A stretch of DNA of 64,000 nt from Jejuia sp047345485 (GCF_047345485.1 NZ_JBLFEN010000002.1:310001-374000), one strand, 5' to 3'; shown: positions 7,835-17,867, counted from the stretch's first letter. The notes: a model not told the origin generated them from the letters alone. A program made the numbers and translations.

Positions 7835-9385
7835 ATGACTATGACAAGAGCACAAAAAGATAACTTATTTGTATTGGTAAAATCGCTTTCTAAATCAGAA
7901 AAGCGCCAATTCAAATTATACGTAGGAAGATTAGGAGTAAATGAGGATTCGAAATTCTTAATGCTATTTAATGTTCTTGACAAACTTAAAGCCTATGACG
8001 AAGCCGTTATTTTAAAAAAAGGTATTGTAACAAAGCAACAGTTATCCAACTTAAAAGCGCATTTATACAAACAAATTTTAATAAGCTTACGTTTAAACCC
8101 GTCGCATCAAGATATTAGAATACAAATACGCGAACAGCTAGATTTCGCAACTATTTTATACCACAAGGGACTTTATAAACAAAGTCTAAAAATTTTAGAT
8201 AAAGCAAAATCCTTAGCAATTACAAACGAAGAAAAAAATGTAGCGTATGAAATTGTTGATCTTGAAAAAGTAATAGAATCTCAATACATAACGCGAAGTA
8301 TAAGTAACCGTGCAGACGAATTAACCATACAAGCTAAAGAATTAAGCCTGCAAAACGTTATTGCCAGTAAACTATCTAATCTATCACTACAATTATATGG
8401 CTTATTTTTAAAAACGGGTTATGTTAAAAATGACGAAGAATACCAAATTATAGACAAATATTATCACGACAGGTTACCTAAATACGATATTAACAACCTT
8501 GGTTTTCGAGAAAAACTCTGGTTATACAAGGCGAAATTATGGTATAGCTTTTTAACCGTAGATTTTTTAGCGTGTTATAAATATGCCTCAAGATGGGTTA
8601 ACCTATTTTACGATAACAAGGATATGATAGCGTTAAACCCTGTATTTTTCTTGCGTGGTAACCACTATCTATTAGAATCTTTATTTTATTTACGCAAACA
8701 CGATAAATTTAAGGCCACATTATCTAAGTTTGAAGGCATTGTGCAAGAAAAACGATTTCCGTTAGATGATAATATAGAAGCATTAGCATTTTTGTATCTC
8801 TACAATAATAAATTTAATCTACACTTTATTGAAGGTAGTTTTGTTGAAGGCTTACCACTAATTGACGATGTTTTAAATGAGCTTAAAAATTATAATAACA
8901 GAATAGACGAACATCATATTATGGTGTTTTATTATAAAATTGCAAGTATGTATTTTGGTGCAGGAGAAAGCCGAAAATGCATCTATTATTTGGATAAAAT
9001 AATAAGTAACAAATCACTACAAATGCGTGAAGATTTATTGTGTTTTTCAAGAATTCTGAATTTAGTGGCACATTATGAAGCTGGACTAGATTACAATTTA
9101 GATGTTCTCATTAGAAGCACCTATAAGTTTTTAATTAAAATGGAAGATTTGTACGAAGTTCAACGAGAATTTATCAAATTTTTGAGAGGCTTAGGAGACA
9201 TCTATCCACACGAAGTTAAAAATGAATTTATTAAGCTGCATAAAAAGCTGAAAGAATTTGAAAATGATCCTTATCAAAGTCGCGCATTCCTATATTTAGA
9301 TATTATATCTTGGCTAGAATCTAAAATCGAAAATCGTCCTATTGGCGCTATTATTCGAGATAAATTTAAAGCAACTACAGCATAG
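7835..9385 (+). CDS. Conserved helical-repeat protein of unknown function
   Basis: A 516-residue protein with no signal peptide or membrane segment. It is rich in Leu, Lys, Tyr and Asp, with many helix-like segments of about 35 residues that resemble TPR or similar alpha-solenoid repeats (for example ATILYHKGLYKQSLKILDKA at about 107). The N-terminus (QKDNLFVLVKSLSKSEKRQFKLYV) looks like a conserved helical start. It could begin at the second Met two codons later. It lies between the leu and ilv genes and is transcribed towards ilv. I recognise it only as a Bacteroidota-type hypothetical protein; no enzymatic motif is visible. Confidence 0.85.
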   Translation: MTMTRAQKDNLFVLVKSLSKSEKRQFKLYVGRLGVNEDSKFLMLFNVLDKLKAYDEAVILKKGIVTKQQLSNLKAHLYKQILISLRLNPSHQDIRIQIREQLDFATILYHKGLYKQSLKILDKAKSLAITNEEKNVAYEIVDLEKVIESQYITRSISNRADELTIQAKELSLQNVIASKLSNLSLQLYGLFLKTGYVKNDEEYQIIDKYYHDRLPKYDINNLGFREKLWLYKAKLWYSFLTVDFLACYKYASRWVNLFYDNKDMIALNPVFFLRGNHYLLESLFYLRKHDKFKATLSKFEGIVQEKRFPLDDNIEALAFLYLYNNKFNLHFIEGSFVEGLPLIDDVLNELKNYNNRIDEHHIMVFYYKIASMYFGAGESRKCIYYLDKIISNKSLQMREDLLCFSRILNLVAHYEAGLDYNLDVLIRSTYKFLIKMEDLYEVQREFIKFLRGLGDIYPHEVKNEFIKLHKKLKEFENDPYQSRAFLYLDIISWLESKIENRPIGAIIRDKFKATTA

Positions 9386-9781
9386 TATTTAATACCATCA
9401 ACCAGCATACTTAAGTTTTAAAAAAGACAGATTGCTGTTTCAGTTATATGTTTTATTTTTGTCCTTTTTTATACATTAAGATGTTGTTACAAAAATGCAG
9501 CTTTTGTCTCACATGAAGTTTTTATAAACAGTACTCTAAAACAAATTGTAGAATTTTTTTAATTTGAACATCATAAAATTTTAAAGTTAAACAACTGAAA
9601 AACAGTGTTTTAATATGATTTCTATTGCTATGGATTTAACCCCTTAATTCTTATAGAAAAAACGATAAAATGATAATGAATTATTTTCGTTTTCTAAAAT
9701 TAAGAATTTTTGCCAAAACTCTTGAAGTAATTGAGAACTTTACAACTAAACCAATAAAATATAAAATTATTTTCAATAAAA
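9386..9781 (+). promoter_or_regulatory. Leader region of the ilv operon
   Basis: A 396-base gap ahead of ilvD. It holds a 10-codon open frame at 9615-9647 (MISIAMDLTP, two Ile and one Leu) and, 6 bases later, a long AT-rich hairpin. In that hairpin 9654-9671 pairs with 9683-9696, with bulges. A leader-peptide attenuator is possible, but the peptide is weakly enriched and no U-tract directly follows the hairpin. No clear -33/-7 promoter pair was found. Confidence 0.3.
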
Positions 9782-11470
9782 ATGAAAGAAATCAACAAAC
9801 ACAGTAAAAGGTTAACACAAGACGAATCGCAACCAGCGTCTCAAGCTATGTTGTATGCAGCAGGGTTTACTGATGATGATATGAGTAAAGCCCAAATAGG
9901 CATTGCGAGTACAGGTTTTGATGGCAACCCGTGTAATATGCACTTAAACAGATTGAAAGATGAAGTTAAGTTAGAATGTAATATTGCCGGTTTAGTTGGT
10001 TTAGGGTTTAATACTATAGGTGTAAGTGATGGTATTTCTATGGGTACCTCAGGTATGAACTATTCTTTGGCTTCAAGAGATATTATCGCAGATTCTATTG
10101 AAACTGTTATGCAAGCGCAAAGTTATGACGGCTTAGTTGCTGTTGTAGGTTGTGATAAAAATATGCCAGGAGCAGTTATTGCCATGTGCCGTTTAAATCG
10201 CCCATCTATAATGATGTATGGTGGTGCTACAGCATCTGGAATGTATAAAGGAAAGAAGCTTAATATTGTTTCGGCTTTTGAAGCATTAGGACAAAAAGTA
10301 GCTGGTGAAATTGATGAAACTGAGTATAAAGAAATTATAAAACGTTCTATCCCAGGTGCTGGTGCTTGTGGTGGTATGTATACCGCAAATACAATGGCGT
10401 CTTCTATTGAGGCTATGGGGTTTGCTTTACCTTACAACTCGTCTATTCCTGCTGAAAACCCTAATAAATTATCGGAAGCTGAACGCCATGCGAGAGCAAT
10501 AAAAAACCTACTAGAATTAGATTTAAAACCATTAGATATTATTACTAAAAAATCTCTAGAAAATGCAGTTACAATGGTAAATGCATTAGGAGGTTCTACA
10601 AATGCTGTATTGCACTTTTTAGCTATTGCATTTGCAGCTGATATAGATTTTACACTTGAAGATTTTCAACGTATAAGTGACAAAACACCTTTAATTGGTG
10701 ATTTAAAACCATCTGGTAAATACTTAATGGAAGATATTCATGGTATTGGAGGTACGCCAGCAGTAATGAAATATTTGTTAGATAACGGCTATTTGCATGG
10801 TGATTGTTTAACCGTAACAGGTAAAACATTAGCTGAAAATTTAGCAGATGTAGCACCACTTGAGTTTGAAGAAGACGACCAAGCAGTAATTTATCCAAAA
10901 GATAAAGCATTAAAATCTTCAGGAAACATACAAATACTTTATGGAAACTTAGCTACTGAAGGTGGCGTTGCCAAAATATCAGGAAATGAAGGCTTGTTTT
11001 TTGAAGGAAAAGCAGTTGTATACAATAGTGAGCAAGAAGCTAATGAAGGGATAAGTAATGGTGAGGTAGAACGTGGTGATGTAGTCGTCATCCGTTACGT
11101 GGGTCCAAAAGGAGGTCCTGGAATGCCAGAAATGTTAAAACCAACATCTATGATTATGGGTGCTGGCTTAGGAAAATCCGTAGCGTTAATAACAGACGGT
11201 CGTTTTTCTGGGGGAACTCACGGTTTTGTTGTAGGGCATATTACACCTGAGGCGCAATCTGGTGGTACCATCGCTATTATAAAAACTGGTGATAAAATTA
11301 GAATTAGTGCAGAAGATAACTCTATAAATGTACTATTATCTGATGAAGATATAGCAAAACGAAAAGAAGCGTGGGTAGCTCCACCTTTAAAACATAAAAA
11401 AGGAATACTTTACAAGTTTGCAAAATCTGTAGCTTCAGCCTCTAAGGGTTGTGTAACAGATGCATTCTAG
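9782..11470 (+). CDS. ilvD: Dihydroxy-acid dehydratase
   Basis: A 562-residue Fe-S dehydratase that converts dihydroxy-acids to 2-oxo acids in valine and isoleucine synthesis. Cluster-binding cysteines appear in GNPCNMH (about residue 58), VGCDKNMPGAV (about 124) and GAGACGGMYTANTMA (about 197). The C-terminal part has GPKGGPGMPEM and DGRFSGGTHGFVVGH. The length is normal. It is the first gene of ilvD-ilvB-ilvH-ilvC, with 75 bases to ilvB. Confidence 0.97.
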   Translation: MKEINKHSKRLTQDESQPASQAMLYAAGFTDDDMSKAQIGIASTGFDGNPCNMHLNRLKDEVKLECNIAGLVGLGFNTIGVSDGISMGTSGMNYSLASRDIIADSIETVMQAQSYDGLVAVVGCDKNMPGAVIAMCRLNRPSIMMYGGATASGMYKGKKLNIVSAFEALGQKVAGEIDETEYKEIIKRSIPGAGACGGMYTANTMASSIEAMGFALPYNSSIPAENPNKLSEAERHARAIKNLLELDLKPLDIITKKSLENAVTMVNALGGSTNAVLHFLAIAFAADIDFTLEDFQRISDKTPLIGDLKPSGKYLMEDIHGIGGTPAVMKYLLDNGYLHGDCLTVTGKTLAENLADVAPLEFEEDDQAVIYPKDKALKSSGNIQILYGNLATEGGVAKISGNEGLFFEGKAVVYNSEQEANEGISNGEVERGDVVVIRYVGPKGGPGMPEMLKPTSMIMGAGLGKSVALITDGRFSGGTHGFVVGHITPEAQSGGTIAIIKTGDKIRISAEDNSINVLLSDEDIAKRKEAWVAPPLKHKKGILYKFAKSVASASKGCVTDAF

Positions 11471-11545
11471 TTTTCGCAAAATTTAAGATTCCAAAATAAG
11501 AATCATAGAGTAAAGCGAAAATCTCATAAATTTAAGATTGAGATT

Positions 11546-13279
11546 ATGAATACAGAAACGATAAAAAAAGAAGAAAATAAAACAGCAAAAACTGAGCGTA
11601 TAACAGGTGCTGAAGCAATAATTCGCTGTTTAATTGCAGAAGGTGTTGATATACTTTATGGATACCCAGGAGGTGCTATAATGCCAGTATATGACGAATT
11701 ATATAAATATCAAGGTAAGATACATCATGTATTAACGCGACACGAACAAGGTGCTGCACACGCAGCCCAAGGTTATGCAAGAATCTCAGGTCGTGTAGGT
11801 GTTGCCATGGCAACATCTGGCCCAGGTGCTACAAACCTAATTACCGGTATTGCAGATGCACAAATAGACTCTACACCTATTGTATGTATCACAGGACAAG
11901 TTCCTTCTCATTTATTAGGTACAGATGCTTTTCAAGAAACAGATATTGTTGGTATTTCTACGCCTGTAACAAAATGGAATGTACAAGTTACCAAAGCTGA
12001 AGAAATACCAGAAGCTATAGCGAAAGCATTTTATATTGCTAAAAGCGGAAGACCCGGTCCTGTGCTTATAGATATTACAAAAGACGCACAATTTGCTGAA
12101 TTTGATTTTAAATATGAAAAATGTACGGCAGTACGTAGCTATAAACCAGCTCCAAAAACTGATATAGCACAAGTAAAAACTGCTGCTAACCTAATTAATA
12201 ATGCAAAAAAACCAATGATTGTTTGGGGGCAAGGGGTTATTTTAGGAAAAGCAGAAGCTGAATTAAAAGCTGTTGTAGAAAAATCTGGAGTACCAGCAGC
12301 TTGGACTATTTTAGGTGCCTCTGCCTTACCTACCTCTCACCCACTAAATGTTGGTATGGTTGGTATGCATGGTAATTACGGGCCTAATAAATTAACTAAC
12401 GAATGTGATGTGCTCATTGCTATAGGTATGCGTTTTGACGATCGTGTTACCGGAAGTTTAGATACCTATGCTAAACAAGCAAAAGTTATTCATTTTGATA
12501 TAGACCCCGCCGAGATTAACAAAAATGTAACCGCAGATGTTGCTGTTTTGGGAGACTCTAAAGAAAGTTTAGCATTATTATTAGAGGAATTAAAAGATAA
12601 TTCTCATGAGTCTTGGCATCAAGAATTTAAGGATTTATATGCTATAGAATATGATACGGTAATTAAAGGCGATATTTTACCTGAAAAGGAAGGCTTAACT
12701 ATGGGTGAGGTTTTAAAAGAAATAAACACACATAGTAATGGTGATGCTGCTATAGTTTCAGATGTTGGTCAACATCAAATGATTGCCTGTCGTTACGCAG
12801 AATTTAATCATTCTAAAAGTAATATTACCTCGGGTGGTTTAGGTACAATGGGGTTTGCACTACCTGCTGCAATCGGTGCTAAAATGGCAGAACCACATAG
12901 AGAGGTGGTTGCTATTATTGGCGATGGCGGTTACCAAATGAATATTCAAGAATTAGGGACTATTTTTCAGCAAAAAACAGCTGTTAAAATCGTGGTGCTA
13001 AATAATGAGTTTTTAGGTATGGTACGCCAATGGCAGCAATTATTTTTTGATAAAAGATATGCCTCTACCGAAATGACAAACCCAGATTTTGTAACCATTG
13101 CTAAAGGCTATTACATTGAAGCTAAGCGTGTGACTAAACGAGGAGAATTAGCAGATGCTGTTAAAGAAATGATGGCATCAAAATCATCCTATTTTCTAGA
13201 AGTATGTGTTGAAAAAGAGGGTAATGTATTTCCTATGATTCCTTCTGGAGCATCAGTTTCAGACGTTAGATTAAGCTAA
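11546..13279 (+). CDS. ilvB: Acetolactate synthase, catalytic (large) subunit
   Basis: A 577-residue thiamine-diphosphate enzyme that makes acetolactate and acetohydroxybutyrate. The N-terminal pyrimidine domain has the catalytic Glu in TRHEQGAAHAAQGYAR. The central domain has the FAD/nucleotide region, including GMRFDDRVTG. The C-terminal domain has the ThDP motif GDGGYQMNIQELGT ending in NN. About 20 charged residues precede the conserved start (TGAEAIIRCLIAEGVD). It is followed after 48 bases by its regulatory subunit. Confidence 0.97.
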   Translation: MNTETIKKEENKTAKTERITGAEAIIRCLIAEGVDILYGYPGGAIMPVYDELYKYQGKIHHVLTRHEQGAAHAAQGYARISGRVGVAMATSGPGATNLITGIADAQIDSTPIVCITGQVPSHLLGTDAFQETDIVGISTPVTKWNVQVTKAEEIPEAIAKAFYIAKSGRPGPVLIDITKDAQFAEFDFKYEKCTAVRSYKPAPKTDIAQVKTAANLINNAKKPMIVWGQGVILGKAEAELKAVVEKSGVPAAWTILGASALPTSHPLNVGMVGMHGNYGPNKLTNECDVLIAIGMRFDDRVTGSLDTYAKQAKVIHFDIDPAEINKNVTADVAVLGDSKESLALLLEELKDNSHESWHQEFKDLYAIEYDTVIKGDILPEKEGLTMGEVLKEINTHSNGDAAIVSDVGQHQMIACRYAEFNHSKSNITSGGLGTMGFALPAAIGAKMAEPHREVVAIIGDGGYQMNIQELGTIFQQKTAVKIVVLNNEFLGMVRQWQQLFFDKRYASTEMTNPDFVTIAKGYYIEAKRVTKRGELADAVKEMMASKSSYFLEVCVEKEGNVFPMIPSGASVSDVRLS

Positions 13280-13327
13280 ATTTGCCATCAATTAAAAATT
13301 AAGATTACTATTTAATTCATTTTAAAA

Positions 13328-13861
13328 ATGAACGAAGACATAAAAACATTCACCATATCAGTTTATACTGAAAATAATATCGGATTGCTTAACCGTATTT
13401 CAGCTATTTTTCAACGTAGACACATCAATATAGAAAGCTTAACTACTTCGCAATCAGAAATTAAAAACGTAAATCGTTTTGTGATAGTGGTAAAAATTAC
13501 AGAGGCGCAGGCAATTAAATTAGTTGGGCAAATAGAAAAACAAGTAGAAGCTATTCGTGCCTATTATCACACCAATGAGGAGACAATTTTTACAGAGTCT
13601 TGTATGTTCAAAATTAAATCTGAATTGCTATTCGATGAACCACAAATTCAAAATATTATTAAGGAAAGTGATTCTAGAATAGTAACTGTAAACAAAGAAT
13701 TTTTTGTTTTAGAAAAATCTGGAAGACGCTTTGAAATAGAAGAATTAAGAGAAAAATTTGAGGTTTTTGGTATCATGCAATTTGTACGATCTGGCCGTAT
13801 TGCTGTAACTAAAGATGAAATGAAGGTTTCAGAATTACTAGAAGCATTTAAAAATCAATAA
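13328..13861 (+). CDS. ilvH: Acetolactate synthase, regulatory (small) subunit
   Basis: A 177-residue regulatory subunit. The N-terminal ACT domain (FTISVYTENNIGLLNRISA, with ESLTTSQSE shortly after) binds valine for feedback control in the family. The C-terminal ALS_ss_C domain ends in FVRSGRIAVTKD. The length matches the ilvH/ilvN group. It is co-transcribed with ilvB upstream and ilvC 68 bases downstream. Confidence 0.95.
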   Translation: MNEDIKTFTISVYTENNIGLLNRISAIFQRRHINIESLTTSQSEIKNVNRFVIVVKITEAQAIKLVGQIEKQVEAIRAYYHTNEETIFTESCMFKIKSELLFDEPQIQNIIKESDSRIVTVNKEFFVLEKSGRRFEIEELREKFEVFGIMQFVRSGRIAVTKDEMKVSELLEAFKNQ

Positions 13862-13929
13862 TAAATTAAAATTAAATAAATCATCATTTTTTTAATGATG
13901 CAAACAGACTATTAAATCAATACATAAAA

Positions 13930-15405
13930 ATGGAAAATTATTTTAACACACTTACATTAGCTGGTAAACTAGACCAATTGTCTAAATGTAGATTTATGGA
14001 TCCTTCAGAATTTGCTGATGGTGTAAATGCATTAAAAGGCAAGAAAATTGTAATTGTAGGTTGCGGTGCTCAAGGCTTAAACCAAGGTTTAAATATGAGA
14101 GATTCTGGTTTAGATATTTCTTATACGTTGCGCGAAGCAGCAATAAAAGAAAAGCGTGCATCTTTTGTAAATGCTACCGAAAACGGATTTACAGTAGGCA
14201 CTTACGAAGAGCTAATACCAACAGCTGATTTAGTGTTAAATCTTACTCCAGATAAACAACACACTAATGTTGTTAATGCTGTAATGCCTTTAATGAAAAA
14301 AGGAGCAACTTTATCGTATTCTCACGGTTTTAATATCGTAGAAGAAGGGATGCAAGTGCGTGAAGATATTACTGTAATTATGTGTGCACCTAAATGCCCA
14401 GGCTCTGAGGTTCGCGAAGAATATAAAAGAGGTTTTGGTGTGCCAACTTTAATAGCTGTTCACCCAAATAATGATCCAGAAGGGAAAGGTTGGGCACAAG
14501 CAAAAGCTTATGCTGCAGCAACTGGTGGCGATAGAGCTGGTGTTTTAGAATCATCTTTCGTAGCAGAGGTAAAAAGTGATTTAATGGGAGAGCAAACCAT
14601 ACTTTGTGGTTTATTACAAACGGGTTCTATCCTTTGTTTTGATAAAATGGTTGAGAATGGTATAGAACCAGGATATGCATCAAAATTAATTCAATACGGT
14701 TGGGAAACTGTTACTGAAGGTTTAAAATATGGTGGTATTACACACATGATGGATCGTTTATCTAACCCTGCAAAAATTAAAGCTTTTGAGTTGTCAGAAG
14801 AATTAAAAGATATTATGCGTCCGTTATTCCAAAAACATATGGATGATATTATGGAAGGTCATTTTTCTAGCGGAATGATGGCAGACTGGGCAGATGGTGA
14901 TGCAAAATTATTAGGATGGAGAGCTGCAACTGGCGAAACTAATTTTGAAAAAACACCTGCTGGTGACATGGAAATTAGCGAACAAGAATACTATGATAAC
15001 GGTGTTTTAATGGTAGCTTTAGTTAGAGCTGGTGTAGAATTAGCGTTTGAAGCTATGACAGAATCTGGAATTATTGATGAGTCTGCTTACTACGAATCGT
15101 TACACGAAACACCACTAATTGCAAACACCATTGCAAGAAAAAAGTTGTTTGAAATGAACCGTGTTATTTCTGATACAGCTGAGTATGGTTGTTATTTATT
15201 CGATCACGCCTGTAAACCATTACTAGCCGATTTTATGAAAACTGTAAACACAGATGTTATTGGTAAACCATTTGCAACTGATAATGGAGAAGGTATTGAT
15301 AATGCTAAGTTAATTGAAATCAATGCTACCTTAAGAAATCATCCTGTTGAGAAAATAGGAACATTTTTAAGAGCATCTATGACGGCTATGAAGCCAATAG
15401 TATAA
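13930..15405 (+). CDS. ilvC: Ketol-acid reductoisomerase, class II
   Basis: A 491-residue enzyme that rearranges and reduces acetolactate with NADPH. Its length matches the long (class II, E. coli-like) form with a duplicated knotted domain, not the 330-residue class I. The Rossmann motif is VGCGAQGLNQGLNMRDSG, and an Arg in TLREAAIKEKR nearby suits NADPH. Metal-binding acidic residues lie in the region DLMGEQTILCG. It is the last gene of the ilv unit, followed by a strong hairpin terminator. Confidence 0.97.
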   Translation: MENYFNTLTLAGKLDQLSKCRFMDPSEFADGVNALKGKKIVIVGCGAQGLNQGLNMRDSGLDISYTLREAAIKEKRASFVNATENGFTVGTYEELIPTADLVLNLTPDKQHTNVVNAVMPLMKKGATLSYSHGFNIVEEGMQVREDITVIMCAPKCPGSEVREEYKRGFGVPTLIAVHPNNDPEGKGWAQAKAYAAATGGDRAGVLESSFVAEVKSDLMGEQTILCGLLQTGSILCFDKMVENGIEPGYASKLIQYGWETVTEGLKYGGITHMMDRLSNPAKIKAFELSEELKDIMRPLFQKHMDDIMEGHFSSGMMADWADGDAKLLGWRAATGETNFEKTPAGDMEISEQEYYDNGVLMVALVRAGVELAFEAMTESGIIDESAYYESLHETPLIANTIARKKLFEMNRVISDTAEYGCYLFDHACKPLLADFMKTVNTDVIGKPFATDNGEGIDNAKLIEINATLRNHPVEKIGTFLRASMTAMKPIV

Positions 15406-15452
15406 CATTTAAAATAATCCAACTAAACTAAACTAGACATTCTAAATGTTGC

Positions 15453-15485
15453 AAAACCTCGCATGTATACACATGTGAGGTTTTT
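15453..15485. terminator. Bidirectional terminator after ilvC
   Basis: The arms AAAACCTCGCATGT and ACATGTGAGGTTTT form a 14-bp stem (one G-U pair) around ATAC, followed by T on the plus strand. The CCTC...GAGG arms resemble, but are not the same as, the palindromic repeat family at 25822. Confidence 0.85.
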
Positions 15486-15576
15486 GTTTAATTTTTACTT
15501 TTGAAATTACTTGTATTGCAGCATTTGAAATTTAAATAATGAATACCTTAGCAATACTTAAACTAAACAAAAACTT

Positions 15577-17169
15577 ATGAATACTACAGAAACTAAAATT
15601 CCTAAGAAATTTCAAATAGACGATATATTACATCAAACCACATATTTAGTTGATGGCGATTTAAAACAGTGGCATGGAGACACTGCAGAAATTTATTCTA
15701 CAATTTCTTCAACTAAAACCTATAAACCTACGTTACTAGGAACCATTCCCCAATTAGGAGAAAGTGAAGCTTTAGAAGCTCTTAACTCAGCAACCTCAGC
15801 ATACGACAATGGTAAAGGACTTTGGCCAACAATGAAGGTTGAAGATAGAATTGCCTGCATGGAAAAGTTTGTAGCACAAATGAAAACAAAGCGGGACGAG
15901 GTTGTAAAATTATTAATGTGGGAAATTGGTAAAAATCTACCAGACTCTGAAAAAGAATTTGATAGAACTATTGAATATATATACGATACTATTGAAGCTT
16001 ATAAAGATTTAGATAGAGATTCTGCTCGATTTGAAAAACATGCAGGAGTACATGCACATATACGTAGAGGGCCAATTGGTGTTGTTTTGTGTTTAGGACC
16101 TTATAATTATCCATTAAACGAAACGTTTTGCTTACTCATTCCTGCTTTAATTATGGGGAATACCACCATTTTTAAACCTGCTAAAATAGGCGTATTATTA
16201 ATTTCTCCACTGTTAGAGGCGTTTCAAAATAGTTTCCCAAAAGGCGTGGTTAATATCGTTTATGGGCGTGGTCGTGTATTAGCAACACCAATTATGCAAT
16301 CGGGAAAAGTAGATGTATTGGCTTTAATTGGCAATTCTAAATCTGCAAATGCCTTACAAGCAGAACACCCTAAGGGAAATAGGTTGAGAATGGTATTAGG
16401 TTTAGAAGCCAAAAACCCAGCTATAGTATTACCTGATGCTGATTTAGATTTAGCGGTTGAAGAATGTATTGCTGGAACACTATCCTTTAATGGGCAACGT
16501 TGTACAGCACTAAAAGTACTATACGTTCATGAGTCGATTGTTGAAGAATTTAACAGACGATTTGCCTATAAAGTAGATCAATTAAAATTTGCAAATCCTT
16601 GGGAAGATGGTGCAAAACTAACACCACTTCCTGAAGCTGATAAACCAGCATATATTCAAGGACTAATTGATGACGCCACTAAAAAAGGCGCTAAAATTTT
16701 AAATAAAAAAGGAGGCGATACTACAGATAATTTTATTTTTCCAGCGGTATTGTTCCCTGTAAATAAAGAAATGGATGTATTTAAGGAAGAACAATTTGGA
16801 CCTGTAATACCTATTGTACCATTTTCTGATATAGACGAACCTTTAGATGATATGGCAGAGTCTGATTACGGACAACAAGTGAGTTTGTTTGGTAAAAATG
16901 TAAACACGTTATCGCCTTTAATTGATACTTTGGTAAATTTAGTGTGCCGTGTAAATTTAAATAGTTCATGCCAGCGTGGGCCAGATGTTTACCCGTTTAC
17001 TGGTAGAAAAGATTCTGCAGTAGCAACCCTTAGTGTTACTGATGCGCTACGCTCTTTTTCTATTAGAACATTTGTCGCTTCTAAGGATAACGCATACAAC
17101 AATGCTATTTTAAATGAACTATTAGATCAGAAAACATCTAATTTTATTAGTACAGATTATATACTTTAA
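15577..17169 (+). CDS. gapN: NADP-dependent glyceraldehyde-3-phosphate dehydrogenase (non-phosphorylating)
   Basis: A 530-residue aldehyde dehydrogenase that should oxidise glyceraldehyde-3-phosphate to 3-phosphoglycerate, making NADPH. The catalytic Cys lies in SFNGQRCTALK (about residue 311) and the general-base Glu in VLGLEAKNPAIV (about residue 275). RRGPIGVVLCLGPYNYPLNE is typical of the GapN branch. About 60 residues precede the usual ALDH start. It stands alone, between the ilv terminator and an azurin gene. Substrate assignment rests on overall likeness, so another phosphorylated aldehyde cannot be ruled out. Confidence 0.85.
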   Translation: MNTTETKIPKKFQIDDILHQTTYLVDGDLKQWHGDTAEIYSTISSTKTYKPTLLGTIPQLGESEALEALNSATSAYDNGKGLWPTMKVEDRIACMEKFVAQMKTKRDEVVKLLMWEIGKNLPDSEKEFDRTIEYIYDTIEAYKDLDRDSARFEKHAGVHAHIRRGPIGVVLCLGPYNYPLNETFCLLIPALIMGNTTIFKPAKIGVLLISPLLEAFQNSFPKGVVNIVYGRGRVLATPIMQSGKVDVLALIGNSKSANALQAEHPKGNRLRMVLGLEAKNPAIVLPDADLDLAVEECIAGTLSFNGQRCTALKVLYVHESIVEEFNRRFAYKVDQLKFANPWEDGAKLTPLPEADKPAYIQGLIDDATKKGAKILNKKGGDTTDNFIFPAVLFPVNKEMDVFKEEQFGPVIPIVPFSDIDEPLDDMAESDYGQQVSLFGKNVNTLSPLIDTLVNLVCRVNLNSSCQRGPDVYPFTGRKDSAVATLSVTDALRSFSIRTFVASKDNAYNNAILNELLDQKTSNFISTDYIL

Positions 17170-17255
17170 TATAATAATAGTATAAACTATAAGTTTTATT
17201 TAGTTAATTTTTTCATAATGCATCAAAACAAAAAACACAATTAAACGCTTATAAT

Positions 17256-17263
17256 TATCTTTG
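17256..17263 (+). promoter_or_regulatory. -7 promoter box of the azurin gene
   Basis: TATCTTTG matches the Bacteroidota TAnnTTTG consensus and lies 22 bases before the start codon at 17286. No good -33 TTG is seen at the usual spacing. Confidence 0.5.
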
Positions 17264-17285
17264 CAAAAACAAAACTTATAAAGTT

Positions 17286-17801
17286 ATGAAAACGATTAAA
17301 TATCTATTTACAGGAGTTTTAGCGGCAACATTTTTATTTAGTTGTGGTGGTGATAAAAAGAAAGAAGCGCCAAAAGAAAAAATTAAATTAGGCACAAAAA
17401 AAGAGGAGAAAAAAGTTGATGACAATGTAGCTAATTTAGTAATTGCAGGAAATGATGCGATGCAATTTGACAAAAAAGAGCTTCGCGTTAAAGCAGGACA
17501 AAAAGTAATACTAACATTACGCCATACAGGTAAAATGGACGTAAATGTTATGGGGCATAATTTAGTTATTTTAAAGCAAGGAGTTAATCTTACTGCTTTT
17601 GGAAATAAAGCAGCTACTGCAAGAGATAACGGCTATATTCCTGCAGGTGCTGAAGGAGATATAATTGCAAACACAAAACTAATTGGTGGCGGACAAACAA
17701 CGTCTATAGAGTTTGATGCGCCGGCAGCTGGCACTTACGATTTTCTATGTAGTTTCCCAGGGCATTATGCCTTAATGAAAGGTAAATTCATCGTAGAATA
17801 A
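17286..17801 (+). CDS. Azurin-like cupredoxin lipoprotein
   Basis: A 171-residue secreted electron carrier. Residues 1-20 form a lipoprotein signal ending in FLFSCGG, then comes a Lys/Glu-rich linker. The azurin fold spans about 50-171. Type 1 copper ligands are visible: His in NVMGHNLVI, then Cys, His and Met in FLCSFPGHYALMKG. It is probably anchored to a membrane facing the periplasm and passes electrons to an oxidase or reductase. It is monocistronic, with a -7 box upstream and a hairpin terminator downstream. Confidence 0.94.
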   Translation: MKTIKYLFTGVLAATFLFSCGGDKKKEAPKEKIKLGTKKEEKKVDDNVANLVIAGNDAMQFDKKELRVKAGQKVILTLRHTGKMDVNVMGHNLVILKQGVNLTAFGNKAATARDNGYIPAGAEGDIIANTKLIGGGQTTSIEFDAPAAGTYDFLCSFPGHYALMKGKFIVE

Positions 17802-17834
17802 ACACAAAGTGAATAAAGAATAATAATTATACCT

Positions 17835-17867
17835 AAAGTGCTTTATTGTTTTAATAAAGCACTTTTT
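17835..17867 (+). terminator. Terminator after the azurin gene
   Basis: A 13-bp stem AAAGTGCTTTATT/AATAAAGCACTTT with a 5-base loop, followed by TTTAGTTT. Confidence 0.85.
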
